Assembly: GCA_000806015.1 (NCBI GenBank)
Contig: JWKY01000001.1
Span: forward strand, 107,569 to 157,453
Direction: 5' to 3'
From: an archaeon GW2011_AR19
GTDB lineage: Archaea; Nanobdellota; Nanobdellia; Pacearchaeales; GW2011-AR1
DNA length: 49,885 bases
Part shown: piece by piece, positions 40,765-49,013 of the stretch
How positions within the stretch are numbered: the first letter of the stretch is position 1
Layout: the number at the start of each line of letters is the position of its first letter
Translations under genes and position numbers: made by a program
The notes under the pieces: generated by a model
Databases searched by the model: none
Told to the model about the DNA's origin: nothing
The model's input: the letters and a program-made list of their open reading frames with translations, nothing else

Positions 40765-41190
40765 AAAATGATTATTTTAAAAATTCTTTTATACCAGTTC
40801 TGTTGAAAATCCCAATTTTTATTTTAGTTTTGAGTTCAAATAACTCCCAATCCAACTCGCACCCACGATTTGTATTGATATTAAATATTAAAAGTTTGTC
40901 AAATCGTAAACGCTCGCACTCAGTGATTAATAAAAGATAAGTTACCTTCTGTGAAATCGCCCGCCCGTTAAAGCTTACCTAAATGCAATCACCCTACTCC
41001 CGACCCCGCTCGTAATTTATTCATTTATTTTTAAGTTTGTCTCACAAAATCGCTCGCCATTTATTTTTACGATGAATTTCCAAATAAGTTACGAACTCAA
41101 AACTTTTTCAACAAATTTTTTTATACCCAAAGCTTTAAAAGGCATATCTTTCTTATTCCTTAACTTCAAAATTTAAAATAAACGAGGAGG
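40765..41190. other. Gap with dispersed G+C-richer repeat
   Basis: No gene seen. A block at 40991-41060 (CCCTACTCCCGACC, then GCTCGTAATTT, then AAGTTTGTCTC and AAATCGCTCGC) recurs at 42275-42344. Further CGCTCGCACT-like pieces lie at 40908-40925. The last 40 bases hold a TATA-like sequence and the leader of the next gene. Confidence 0.6.
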
Positions 41191-41197
41191 TTAAAAA

Positions 41198-41521
41198 ATG
41201 AAAAAAAATACAAGAGATAAACATGATTTGTTGATTGGAGATAGTGGAGATTTTAATTTGGGTTTAGAATATTTAGTTCCTAAAAAGAAATTTAGTTTTT
41301 CTGTTAATGGATCAAATAATAAAGCATACGGAAAATTATATGATTGCTCTAAATCACAAAATGCAAATATTGCAGTGATTGAAAGGAGAAATCCCGGTTC
41401 AATTGATGGCACTTTTTACTCGAGCCCGAATAATCCAATTTGTGATAGTAATTTAATGAGGGGAAGCAACAATGTTTTCTTTTATCCAGGAAATTATACT
41501 TTACTAAACCATACATTCTAA
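41198..41521 (+). CDS. Unknown protein, paralogue of the gene at 41722
   Basis: 107 residues, no signal peptide or membrane segment. Strong RBS (GAGGAGGT, 8 bases before the ATG). Shares with the 41722 product the pattern ANIAVIE, then SxxGTxYxxPxNP, then a GxNN motif near the end. Unknown function; a small beta fold is suggested by alternating residues. Confidence 0.65.
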   Translation: MKKNTRDKHDLLIGDSGDFNLGLEYLVPKKKFSFSVNGSNNKAYGKLYDCSKSQNANIAVIERRNPGSIDGTFYSSPNNPICDSNLMRGSNNVFFYPGNYTLLNHTF

Positions 41522-41569
41522 TAATTTTTTGCCCTAAAAATTTATGAAAATTAAAAATTTTCATAGATA

Positions 41570-41586
41570 CAAAACAGGAAATTTTG
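41570..41586 (+). repeat. SD-loop hairpin, plus-strand copy
   Basis: CAAAA-CAGGAAA-TTTTG followed by CATTA. With its upstream flank (TTTTCATAGATA) it matches the minus-strand copy near 21195. No ATG follows directly. Confidence 0.7.
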
Positions 41587-41636
41587 CATTAAGGGAATTT
41601 AAATTTAAGAATTATGCTGATTTGAAAGATTTTTGA

Positions 41637-41713
41637 GTCCTCGTAAACTGTGGAAAAATTTAAAAAAATTTAAGTCCTCGTAAACTGCGGAAAAATTTTA
41701 AAAAAATTTTAAA
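41637..41713 (+). repeat. Short direct repeat before the gene at 41722
   Basis: GTCCTCGTAAACTG(T/C)GGAA followed by an A/T stretch occurs twice (from 41637 and from 41671). It fills the leader of the next gene. Confidence 0.6.
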
Positions 41714-41721
41714 GAATAAAA

Positions 41722-42090
41722 ATGACAAAAAAACAAGTATTGATAGCAAACAAGGAAGATCTTAATTTGGAAAACTTAGTTGCATCAGGCAAGAAAGTTG
41801 GAAAATTTTCTTTAAATGGCTCGACTTCGCGATCCAAGATTATCTTCTCAAATATGGCGGGATTAAGAATTAATGGAAATTCAGCTACTTTTAAAGAGAG
41901 ATTATACTTTGCCGTTTATCAAGAAGCAATAAATAAAAAAGCAAATATTGCTGTTATTGAAAAAGAGGGCATTAATTCCATGAAAGGCACTCTTTATTTA
42001 GATCCTGAAAATCCATTTCATTCTCAGAGTATAATTAAGGGCAGAAATAATTTTTATTGCGCTAACGAAGGATACGTTTTAATTCGTTAA
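41722..42090 (+). CDS. Unknown protein, paralogue of the gene at 41198
   Basis: 122 residues. Aligns with the 41198 product over ANIAVIEKEGINSMKGTLYLDPENP and IIKGRNNFYCANEGY. No cofactors or membrane segments visible. The tandem pair probably arose by duplication; each copy is flanked by the same dispersed repeats. Confidence 0.65.
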   Translation: MTKKQVLIANKEDLNLENLVASGKKVGKFSLNGSTSRSKIIFSNMAGLRINGNSATFKERLYFAVYQEAINKKANIAVIEKEGINSMKGTLYLDPENPFHSQSIIKGRNNFYCANEGYVLIR

Positions 42091-42410
42091 TATTGGATTT
42101 TATTTTTGCTCGAGCTTTGTGAAGTCGTTATTAATTCAAAATATTTACCGCTTCCCAAAACTCTCTACTCGAGCTTTGTGAAGTCGTTATTGATTTAAAA
42201 TTTATTAATTCAAAATATTTATCGCTTCCCAAAACTCTCGGCTCCATAGCTTGAAAGTCGTTAGAATAAAATTTCCCTACTCCCGACCCAGCTCGTAATT
42301 TTTTATTTGTTTATTTTTTAAGTTTGTCTCGCGAAATCGCTCGCATTCAAACTATCTCTGCTCGATAGCTTGAAAGTCGTTAGAATAAAATAAAATTTCC
42401 CGCTGTCAAA
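42091..42410. other. Gap made of short direct repeats
   Basis: No gene. CTCGAGCTTTGTGAAGTCGT occurs at 42109 and 42168. TATTTAYCGCTTCCCAAAAC follows each. CATAGCTTGAAAGTCGTTAG-like units occur at 42245 and 42364. The 40991-type block is at 42275-42344. The pieces resemble degraded copies of one dispersed element. Confidence 0.6.
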
Positions 42411-43346
42411 CTATCTCGTCTTAAACTCAACAATATCCAAATCTTTTAATTTATGCTGAAGTCCTACTTTTTGCCCCGGAAATTTTGATGAAGGGCCCCA
42501 GATTTTTGTTTCTTTGACTTTTTCTGAAAATCCTTTTAAAATTTTTTCAGCAACTTCTTTTACATTCGCTTCCGGTTCAAGAATAATCGGGTTATTTGAT
42601 TTTTCTTTTTTAGGCTCTTTTGTATAAACTCTTATTTTATTAAAACTTTTGAAAATTTTTTCTTTTAATTCCTCAATCCCTTCACTGGTGATGCATGAAA
42701 TAAAAACAAATTCATATTTTTTATATTTTGATTTTAAAGTTGCTTCTAGTTTTCTTTTTTCTGGTTCTGATAATAAATCAGATTTTGTCAGAACAATTAT
42801 TTTTTTTCCATTTGTCTGCAAGATAGATTCTATTTTTTTTAATTCTTCAATATTTTGGATTAAAATTAAAATGCTGTCAGCAGTGTAAACTGTTCCTTTA
42901 TCATAAAAATCAGAATCCATGGCCGGGATTTCAATTAGTTGAACTTGTGTTGAGCCATAAGGCATCATTCCTATTATTGAGTGAGTTGTTGTAAATTTTG
43001 TTTCAGAAATTTTTGCATTCGCATTTGTCAGGATATTTAATAATGAAGATTTTCCGGATTTTGAAAAGCCGACAATTACTGCCTGCATTTCTAATTTTTT
43101 TATTCCTGTTTTTCCTCCTCGGCTTTTTGAAAGTTTTTTTGTTCTTTCTATTTCTCCCTGAAATTTTTTTAATCTGGTTCTTAATTGTTTTATTAAATTT
43201 TCGCTGCTTTTATGTTTTGGAGCTACAGAAAGCATTTTCTTTAACCTTTCAATTTTTTCTTCCGTAGTCTTAGCCAGGTGATATTCTTTTTCCGCATGTC
43301 CATATTCCGGAGAGGCATTTACTGGCATAATTCTTTTAAATCCCAT
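42411..43346 (-). CDS. OBG/DRG-like GTPase with C-terminal TGS domain, divergent motifs
   Basis: 311 residues. G1 is VGFSKSGKSSL (near 90), G4-like is VLTKSDLL, and the TGS domain ends the protein (FPGQKVGLQHKLKDLDIVEF). N-terminal helices (EKEYHLAKTTEEKIERLKKM) match DRG-type proteins. The G3 region reads EIPAMD, lacking the Asp and Gly of DxxG, and G4 has Thr in place of Asn. It may hydrolyse GTP poorly or use a different metal arrangement. Likely ribosome-associated, as its relatives are. Confidence 0.8.
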   Translation of the reverse strand: MGFKRIMPVNASPEYGHAEKEYHLAKTTEEKIERLKKMLSVAPKHKSSENLIKQLRTRLKKFQGEIERTKKLSKSRGGKTGIKKLEMQAVIVGFSKSGKSSLLNILTNANAKISETKFTTTHSIIGMMPYGSTQVQLIEIPAMDSDFYDKGTVYTADSILILIQNIEELKKIESILQTNGKKIIVLTKSDLLSEPEKRKLEATLKSKYKKYEFVFISCITSEGIEELKEKIFKSFNKIRVYTKEPKKEKSNNPIILEPEANVKEVAEKILKGFSEKVKETKIWGPSSKFPGQKVGLQHKLKDLDIVEFKTR

Positions 43347-43361
43347 AACCTTAAAAAGATA

Positions 43362-44327
43362 ATGGATAGAGAAAATTATAAGGGAATAACTAAATACTTA
43401 TTACTAATTTTAATTTTAACATTTTTAATTAATTTTGTTTCTTCAGCGGTTTATGACTCTTATCAGGAAACAGCAGAAATAATTTCAAAAGATGAAATTC
43501 ACGAGAGTATTGAGATTTTTATAAATGCCGATAAATCTGAAAATTCAATTAGTTTCTCTTTAGTTCCCCATACATCAAATTTACAAATTTATATGGATAA
43601 TAAAAAGTTGGAAAGCTGTGATGCTAAAGAAAAAATCGGGGAAACGGAAATTTTGTGCGATTTTGAAAGTCCCGTTTCAGGAAAACATTTTTTTAAAATA
43701 GAATTTGATTCAGATTATCCTTTAATTAAATTAAATCAAGAGAGATTAATGTTTCGTTCTGGTTACGAACCAGTTGTTGCGACTGAACGTTTTATTTTCG
43801 TTTTGAAATTACCTTTAGGATATATAATTCCTGAAGAGTCCGGGAAAGATGAAACTTTTTTCATAAATCCTCAAGCAGATAATATTTATTCTGATGGGCA
43901 GAGGATTATTTTGAGGTGGGAAGAAAAGCAATTAGATGAAAAGTTTGAAATTTCGGTAATCTCAGAACAAATAACTAAACCCTTTAATTTAAATTTGATT
44001 TTAATAATTGCTTTAATTGTTGGAATTTTATTTTATGTTTTGTATATTAAGAAAATAAAAAAGAAAAAACAAGGAACAGCAATAAAAAGAAAAAAGGGAA
44101 AATCAAAAACAGAGATCTTGGAGGGGCATCTTATAGAAAGCGAAAAAATAATCGTGGATGAATTAAAAAATGCGGATAAAAAAGAATTATGGCAAAAACA
44201 GCTTCAATTAAAAACAGATTTTTCTAAGGCTAAATTAAGCAGGGTGATTAGAAATCTTGAGGCGAGAAACATTATACAGAAAATTCCTTTTGGAAATACT
44301 AATAAAATAAAGTTGAAAATTAAATAA
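43362..44327 (+). CDS. Membrane-anchored winged-helix regulator (COG2512-like)
   Basis: 321 residues from the ATG at 43362 (MDRENYKG); earlier in-frame ATGs overlap the divergent GTPase. A signal-anchor (about 12-30), an extracellular beta domain to about 220, a second membrane segment (LILIIALIVGILFYVLYI), then a cytoplasmic winged helix (LQLKTDFSKAKLSRVIRNLEARNIIQKIPFGNTNKIKL). Such proteins read an outside signal and bind DNA from the membrane. Confidence 0.75.
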   Translation: MDRENYKGITKYLLLILILTFLINFVSSAVYDSYQETAEIISKDEIHESIEIFINADKSENSISFSLVPHTSNLQIYMDNKKLESCDAKEKIGETEILCDFESPVSGKHFFKIEFDSDYPLIKLNQERLMFRSGYEPVVATERFIFVLKLPLGYIIPEESGKDETFFINPQADNIYSDGQRIILRWEEKQLDEKFEISVISEQITKPFNLNLILIIALIVGILFYVLYIKKIKKKKQGTAIKRKKGKSKTEILEGHLIESEKIIVDELKNADKKELWQKQLQLKTDFSKAKLSRVIRNLEARNIIQKIPFGNTNKIKLKIK

Positions 44328-44332
44328 TCTTA

Positions 44333-44377
44333 AAACTTGTTTCATTCTCGTTCCATCTTGTTCCATTCTTGTTTCAG
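44333..44377. repeat. Four imperfect TTGTTCCATTC repeats
   Basis: CTTGTTTCATT, CTCGTTCCAT, CTTGTTCCATT and CTTGTTTCAG in direct tandem, between the membrane regulator and the secreted protein. Candidate operator. Confidence 0.5.
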
Positions 44378-44383
44378 GGATTT

Positions 44384-44527
44384 ATTAAATAGTTTTTATG
44401 TCTAAGATTATTATGAAAATAAAAACAAAGCCTTTGGCTTTAGTTGATACAAGTGTAGATGAAAATCAGAGATTTTTCATTCATCTATATTTGCAAACTT
44501 ATACAGATGAAAGGAGGTATAAATAAA
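44384..44527 (+). promoter_or_regulatory. Promoter and long leader of the DUF5667-like gene
   Basis: ATTAAATAG followed by TTTTTATGTCTAA is repeated at 45730 before the gene at 45861. The leader ends in a strong RBS (AAGGAGGT, 9 bases before ATG 44528). The 34 bases around RBS and start are the same in both genes, so the leader was duplicated. Confidence 0.7.
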
Positions 44528-45592
44528 ATGAAAAAAATATTAAGTATGTTTGCAATAATGTTTGCAGCGTTTACTTTAGTTTTTTCAATGCCGGTTGTCT
44601 TAGCCAAAACAAGTCCTCAGGAGGGATTATGCGCGGAAGTAGAAGCAGGAGTAATGCCAAGCAGCCCTTTTTATTTTGCTGATGGAGTTTTAGAAGATCT
44701 TAATCTTGCTTTAACTTCTGATACTGATAAAAAAGTTGCAAAAGAACTTGAAAACGCATGTGAAAAATTAGCAGAATTAGAAAAAGAAGCTAATGAAGGA
44801 GATATGGATAATGCGCAAGATGCAACTGAAGAGTATCAAGAGATTATGGCTGAGTTAAAAGAAGAAATTCAAGAAATTCAGGCTGAAACTTCTGAAGAAG
44901 TATTAAAAAAACAACTTGAATTAGAACAGAATATTGAAAACCTTGACGATGAAATAGATGAAATAGAGAATTCCTTAAAAATAAAAATAGAAGTTGAAGG
45001 TCAGATTACTCCTGAACAGCAGGCTCTAATTGATTCTATTTTGGCTAATTTAGTTGGTCAGACTGGAGAAGTTGAAATTGAGATTGAAAATGAAAAAGGC
45101 AAAACAAAAATCAAAATTGAAATAGAAACAGGCCAAGATGGCGATGATGTTGAAGATGAGCTTAAGGTTGAACTTGGAATAGATGAACAAGAAGATGCAG
45201 CTGAAGAAATTGCAGACGCAAAAGAAGAAATCGCAAAAGCTAAATTAAAAATAGCTGAAGCTAAAGCGGATGGTGAAGAAACCAGCGCAGCAGAGCAATT
45301 TTTGAGCGATGCAGAGAAAACGCTTGTTGATGCAGAAGCAGCTTTTAATGCAGGAAATTTTGAGGAAGCAGAAGAACTTGCGGATGAATCAAAAGATTTA
45401 GCATCAATAGCAAGAATGAAAGCTCTTGGAAAAACTTTAGATGAAATGGGAGATTCCGATGATGATTCAGGAAGCGATTCTGATGACTCCGATAGTTCAG
45501 GAAGCGATTCTGATAGCGATGATTCTGACAATTCAGGATCTGGAAGCGATAGTTCAGAAAGTGGCTCTGGAGATGTTATTGTTTTGAATTAG
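44528..45592 (+). CDS. Secreted DUF5667-like protein with acidic and Asp/Ser-rich tail
   Basis: 354 residues from ATG 44528. Signal peptide MKKILSMFAIMFAAFTLVFSMPVVLA. Residues 20-120 match the DUF5667 pattern (VMPSSPFYFADGVLEDLNLALTSD and a long helical pair). An acidic helical region follows, then a Asp/Ser repeat tail (SDDDSGSDSDDSDSSGSDSD) of about 50 residues. Likely extracellular and calcium- or charge-binding; function unknown. Confidence 0.75.
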   Translation: MKKILSMFAIMFAAFTLVFSMPVVLAKTSPQEGLCAEVEAGVMPSSPFYFADGVLEDLNLALTSDTDKKVAKELENACEKLAELEKEANEGDMDNAQDATEEYQEIMAELKEEIQEIQAETSEEVLKKQLELEQNIENLDDEIDEIENSLKIKIEVEGQITPEQQALIDSILANLVGQTGEVEIEIENEKGKTKIKIEIETGQDGDDVEDELKVELGIDEQEDAAEEIADAKEEIAKAKLKIAEAKADGEETSAAEQFLSDAEKTLVDAEAAFNAGNFEEAEELADESKDLASIARMKALGKTLDEMGDSDDDSGSDSDDSDSSGSDSDSDDSDNSGSGSDSSESGSGDVIVLN

Positions 45593-45629
45593 TTATCTAA
45601 CTAAAGAATCTAGTTAAATTTTTTTAAGT

Positions 45630-45666
45630 CCGCCCGAGAAAAAAGGGCGGGTTTTCTTTTTTTGTT
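45630..45666 (+). terminator. Hairpin terminator
   Basis: CCGCCC-loop-GGGCGG followed by a T-rich tract, 38 bases after the stop of the DUF5667-like gene. Confidence 0.7.
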
Positions 45667-45701
45667 TTTATTTAATAAATAATTTTATTGATGTAGTTTC
45701 A

Positions 45702-45771
45702 CCTTGTTAACAAGGAAGTTTCATATATTAATTAAATAGTTTTTATGTCTAAAATTATTATGAAAACAAAA
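45702..45771 (+). promoter_or_regulatory. Palindrome and promoter of the gene at 45861
   Basis: CCTTGTTAACAAGG, a perfect 14-bp palindrome (45702-45715), precedes the duplicated ATTAAATAG/TTTTTATGTCTAA promoter (from 45730). Its TTGTT resembles the repeats upstream of the sister gene. Confidence 0.55.
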
Positions 45772-45860
45772 ATAATTGAAAATGGAAATGAAATTTAGGA
45801 AAAATTTCAACACAATTATATTTCAGGAAAAAAATATAATTGAAAGGAGGTATAAATAAA

Positions 45861-46172
45861 ATGAAAAAAATATTTACACTTTTAGTGATGAGTATCTTCC
45901 TGTTATCTTTTATGAGTGTAGGAGTTTTGGCTCAAAATTCAAACCCAAATCCTAAAACGATTAATGTTTGCATGAAAGATGCTACTAAACAGAAAAATAC
46001 TGATTTTAAAGTTGCAAAAGCAACTTATGCTGTCGCCCTTAGCCAAGCTAACCTAATTCAAGATTTAGGAGATAAAAAATCAGCGCGTGATCAAGCTCGC
46101 AGCGATTTCAAAGCAGCTATAAAAGGCATTAAAACTGCATTTCAGGTTGCTAGAAAAGCCTGCCTTGCTTAA
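45861..46172 (+). CDS. Small secreted Lys/Ala-rich protein
   Basis: 103 residues from ATG 45861 (MKKIFTLLVMSIFLLSFMSVGVLA is the signal peptide). The mature part is one long helix rich in Lys, Ala, Asp and Gln (KDATKQKNTDFKVAKATYAV) with two Cys near its ends. It shares its promoter and leader with the gene at 44528, so the two are probably co-regulated. Unknown function. Confidence 0.65.
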   Translation: MKKIFTLLVMSIFLLSFMSVGVLAQNSNPNPKTINVCMKDATKQKNTDFKVAKATYAVALSQANLIQDLGDKKSARDQARSDFKAAIKGIKTAFQVARKACLA

Positions 46173-46222
46173 AATCAGCAATAGAGGATCAGAAGGCATC
46201 GTCCTTTCAAAATTTTTTTAAA

Positions 46223-46260
46223 CCTGCCTTTTTTTGAGGCGGGATTTTAATTTTTTTAAT
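46223..46260 (+). terminator. Hairpin terminator
   Basis: CCTGCC-loop-GGCGGG (one G-T pair) followed by a T-rich tract, after the small secreted protein gene. Confidence 0.65.
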
Positions 46261-46307
46261 TTTATCATAACATCTAATTTTATTAAGATAGTTTTTGTAT
46301 ATTTTTT

Positions 46308-46844
46308 ATGGGATTATCAAAAAAATTTTTTTCAAAACCTGCTGATTTTGTTGCAAAATTTCTTTTAGGAAAAGTTTTATGCAGAGAAATGGGAAAAAGA
46401 ATTTTAAAAGCAAGAATTGTAGAAACAGAAGCTTATTTTGGTGAAGATGATCCTGCAAGCTGGGCAAGATACGGAAAAAGAAAAAGCAATATTTTAATGT
46501 GGGATTTTCCTGGAAAAATTTTAATTAAAAATGTTCATAAATATAAAATGCTGAATTTTATCACTGGAAAAAAAGGAGAAGCAAGCGCTATTTTGATTAG
46601 AGCATTGGAGCCGTTGAATTTTAGAGCAAGGTGTTCTGGGCCTGGATTAATTACAGAGTGTTTGAAAATTAACAAGGCGTTTAATGGACAAGAGATAATT
46701 AAAAATAAAAAAATTTGGATTGAAGAAAGCAATAAAAAAGAAAAATTAGAAATTTTTAGGGATTTTAGGGTTGGTGTGAAAAATGATTTAAAAAAGAAGT
46801 TGAGATTTTATATAAAGGGAAATAAATATGTGAGCAGGAAATAA
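46308..46844 (+). CDS. mpg: DNA-3-methyladenine glycosylase (AAG/Mpg family), divergent
   Basis: Base-excision repair enzyme. Family motifs are FVAKFLLGKVLCRE, IVETEAYFGEDDPASW (catalytic Glu near 44), and AILIRALEPL, then RCSGPGLITECLKI. At 178 residues it is shorter than the roughly 190-200 usual, and the YVYLxYGMHxxxN motif is changed to ILIKNVHKYKMLNFI. It should still flip alkylated bases but substrate range may differ. Confidence 0.85.
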   Translation: MGLSKKFFSKPADFVAKFLLGKVLCREMGKRILKARIVETEAYFGEDDPASWARYGKRKSNILMWDFPGKILIKNVHKYKMLNFITGKKGEASAILIRALEPLNFRARCSGPGLITECLKINKAFNGQEIIKNKKIWIEESNKKEKLEIFRDFRVGVKNDLKKKLRFYIKGNKYVSRK

Positions 46845-46852
46845 AATAAAAA

Positions 46853-47662
46853 ATGAACAAATCCGAACTAATAAAAAAAATAATTGAAAAAAAAGAATTT
46901 TCTCAGTTGCCTGAAAAAGATGTTGAAATTGCATTTTCACATTTTGAAAAAAGACAGACAAGTGATGAAGAAAAAATAAGGTTGACAAGAGAGTTGTTGC
47001 ATAAAGTTTTTGGATCTTTTACAAGCCAGAAATTATTGTCGCCTAAAAATAAATCTGAAGAATGGATTTTAAGAAAGCATTTATCTACAAGGGAAAGACT
47101 GCCTTATTATAAAGAAGTTTATGAAAGAATTTTAAAAGAGTTTGAAAATAAAAAAATAAATATAATTGATTTAGGCGCAGGCGTTAATGGGTTTAGTTAT
47201 AAATATTTTGAAAAAAAGGGCGATTATATTGCAATTGAATCTGTTGGGCAGTTAGTTAATTTAATGAATAATTATTTTAAAGAAAATAAAATTTCTGGAG
47301 TTGCTTATCATGAAAGCTTGTTTAATTTAAAAAAAATAAAAAAAATAATTTTAGAAACTGGGGTTCTTTTACCAAAAGAACCTACAATGGTAGAAAAAGT
47401 AAAAATACTAAGAATTATTTTTTTATTTAAAGTTTTGGATTCTCTGGAAATGCTGGAAAGGGATTATTCAAAGAAACTTCTTAAGGAGATTGCGCCATTA
47501 GCTGACAAAGTGGTTATTAGTTTTGCGACAAGAAGCATGATAAAACAAAAAAAGTTTAAAGTTGAGAGGCATTGGATTTTGGATTTTATTAAAGAAAATT
47601 TTAAAGTTTTAGATGATTTTGAACTTGGGGGAGAGAGATATATTTGTTTTGAAGAAGAGTAA
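46853..47662 (+). CDS. Rmt/FmrO-like 16S rRNA methyltransferase
   Basis: 269 residues. SAM-binding motif I is NIIDLGAGVNGFSY (103-116). The sequence KHLSTRERLPYYKEVYERIL (75-94) and the C-terminal VISFATRSM (221-229) and ERYICF match positions in the Arm/Rmt family, whose members methylate N7 of G1405 and give aminoglycoside resistance. An archaeal housekeeping or self-protective version is inferred. The catalytic target in this organism is not proven. It lies 8 bases after the glycosylase. Confidence 0.7.
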   Translation: MNKSELIKKIIEKKEFSQLPEKDVEIAFSHFEKRQTSDEEKIRLTRELLHKVFGSFTSQKLLSPKNKSEEWILRKHLSTRERLPYYKEVYERILKEFENKKINIIDLGAGVNGFSYKYFEKKGDYIAIESVGQLVNLMNNYFKENKISGVAYHESLFNLKKIKKIILETGVLLPKEPTMVEKVKILRIIFLFKVLDSLEMLERDYSKKLLKEIAPLADKVVISFATRSMIKQKKFKVERHWILDFIKENFKVLDDFELGGERYICFEEE

Positions 47663-47714
47663 AAAAGAAGAGGTTCTGTCTATGATTTTTGTAATTGTTT
47701 TAAAAATGGAATTT

Positions 47715-48305
47715 TTATTTTTTAAATTTTAATGGTCTAATTTCTTCTCTTTGAACAAAGTGGCTATCTCTTAAATGCCCTATACATTCTTTTATATTTA
47801 AGTCCATCGCAACAAGTTCAAGCATACGCAAGGGAAAACCATGAGAAACAATTAAAATTTTTTTATTTTTGTATTTTGATTCAACTTCTTTTAGGAAAAT
47901 AGAAACCCTCTTCTTTACATCGGCATAGTTTTCTCTGTATGGCACAGGAGTTTCAAAATATGATTCTTCCGATGAAAAAAATTTGTGATATTCATCATAA
48001 TGTTTTCCATCACTAATCCCAAAATTATTATCTACTAATTTTTTGTCAAAGAAAATTTTTTTAGAATCAATTTTTAATTCTTTGTTAATAATTACAGGAG
48101 TTTGCTTAGTTCTTGTAAATGGAGAGCAAAATATCAAATCTATTTTGTAATTTTTTAGTTTATTACTTAATTTTTCTGCTTGTTTAATTCCCGTTTTTGT
48201 TAATATGTCTTCTTTTTCCCAATTATAACTTGAAATTTTTTTAACATTGCTTATGCATTCAGTATGCCTGACTAAATAGTATTTATTTTTAGAGGGAGAT
48301 ATCAA
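47715..48305 (-). CDS. Histidine phosphatase (phosphoglycerate-mutase-like)
   Basis: 196 residues. The phosphohistidine motif is LVRHTECISN (residues 11-20), followed by FCSPFTRTKQTPVI and the second His in LIVSHGFPLRMLEL. The usual RHGxT has Thr in place of Gly. Phosphatase rather than mutase is more likely from the length. Substrate unknown. Confidence 0.85.
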   Translation of the reverse strand: MISPSKNKYYLVRHTECISNVKKISSYNWEKEDILTKTGIKQAEKLSNKLKNYKIDLIFCSPFTRTKQTPVIINKELKIDSKKIFFDKKLVDNNFGISDGKHYDEYHKFFSSEESYFETPVPYRENYADVKKRVSIFLKEVESKYKNKKILIVSHGFPLRMLELVAMDLNIKECIGHLRDSHFVQREEIRPLKFKK

Positions 48306-48394
48306 AGAATATTTTTTTAATAAGAAAAATAAATTAATAAATCTTTAGTTTTATCAATAGAAAATAATATAAAGTTTGAGTATTTTGGTTTTAA

Positions 48395-48961
48395 ATGGAA
48401 AGAGCGATAAGTGATAAAAATATTTTAGATAAATTTGTAATTGACTTTACTAAAATAGTTGAAAAATATGTTAAATACATTATTGTTTCCGGATTTGTGA
48501 GCATATCTCACGGCAGAACAAGAGGAACAGAAGATATTGATATGATTATTGAGAAAATTTCTTTAGATAAATTTAAATCTTTGCATTTTGAGTTGGAAAA
48601 AAATAATTTTGAATGCATGCAATCTTCAAAAGCAGAGGATATTTATGATTATTTAGCAAGGAAGGATAGTGTAAGATATATTCGCAAGGGAGAATTTTTG
48701 CCTGAAATGGAAATTAAATTTGTTAAAGATGAATTGGATTTGCTGCAATTATCAACAAGACAAAAATTGCCTTTAAGCGGATTAGATGTCTGGTTTTCCA
48801 GCATTGAAATGAATATCGCTTTTAAGGAAGAATTATTAAAATCAGATAAAGATTTAGAAGATGCAAAACATTTGAGAATTATTTATGAAGATAAAATAAG
48901 TGAATCTTTTATTAAGGATATTAAAAAAATGATAAGAAAATATAGATTAAAAATAAAATGA
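48395..48961 (+). CDS. Nucleotidyltransferase-fold protein (AbiEii/MNT-like)
   Basis: 188 residues. The NTase motif is VSGFVSISHGRTRGTEDIDMIIEK (near 30-52), with GxxxxxHGRxRxTxDID; the DID pair would bind metal. Such proteins act in toxin-antitoxin pairs or as stand-alone modifiers. The next gene at 49014 is a short partner candidate. No HEPN motif was seen, so a toxin-antitoxin role is only a possibility. Confidence 0.7.
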   Translation: MERAISDKNILDKFVIDFTKIVEKYVKYIIVSGFVSISHGRTRGTEDIDMIIEKISLDKFKSLHFELEKNNFECMQSSKAEDIYDYLARKDSVRYIRKGEFLPEMEIKFVKDELDLLQLSTRQKLPLSGLDVWFSSIEMNIAFKEELLKSDKDLEDAKHLRIIYEDKISESFIKDIKKMIRKYRLKIK

Positions 48962-48964
48962 AAG

Positions 48965-49009
48965 CAAATTCAGGAAAAATTTGTATTCATTCGCTAAATA
49001 GGAAATTTA
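48965..49009 (+). promoter_or_regulatory. Two SD-loop hairpins before the gene at 49014
   Basis: CAAATT-CAGGAAA-AATTTG (48965-48983) and TAAAT-AGGAA-ATTTA (48995-49009), 5 bases before the ATG. The first equals the unit at 27781; the second equals the unit at 29454. Confidence 0.75.
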
Positions 49010-49013
49010 TCAA

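Noticed and set aside
45058-45531. A Ser-rich minus-strand open frame opposite the DUF5667-like gene
   Set aside because: It is a shadow of the Asp/Ser repeat tail; the plus strand has the signal peptide, RBS and terminator.
46030-46060. A further copy of the 25-bp repeat in the small secreted protein gene (AAGCTAACCTAA)
   Set aside because: Only 12 bases match, inside a coding helix, so it is probably chance.
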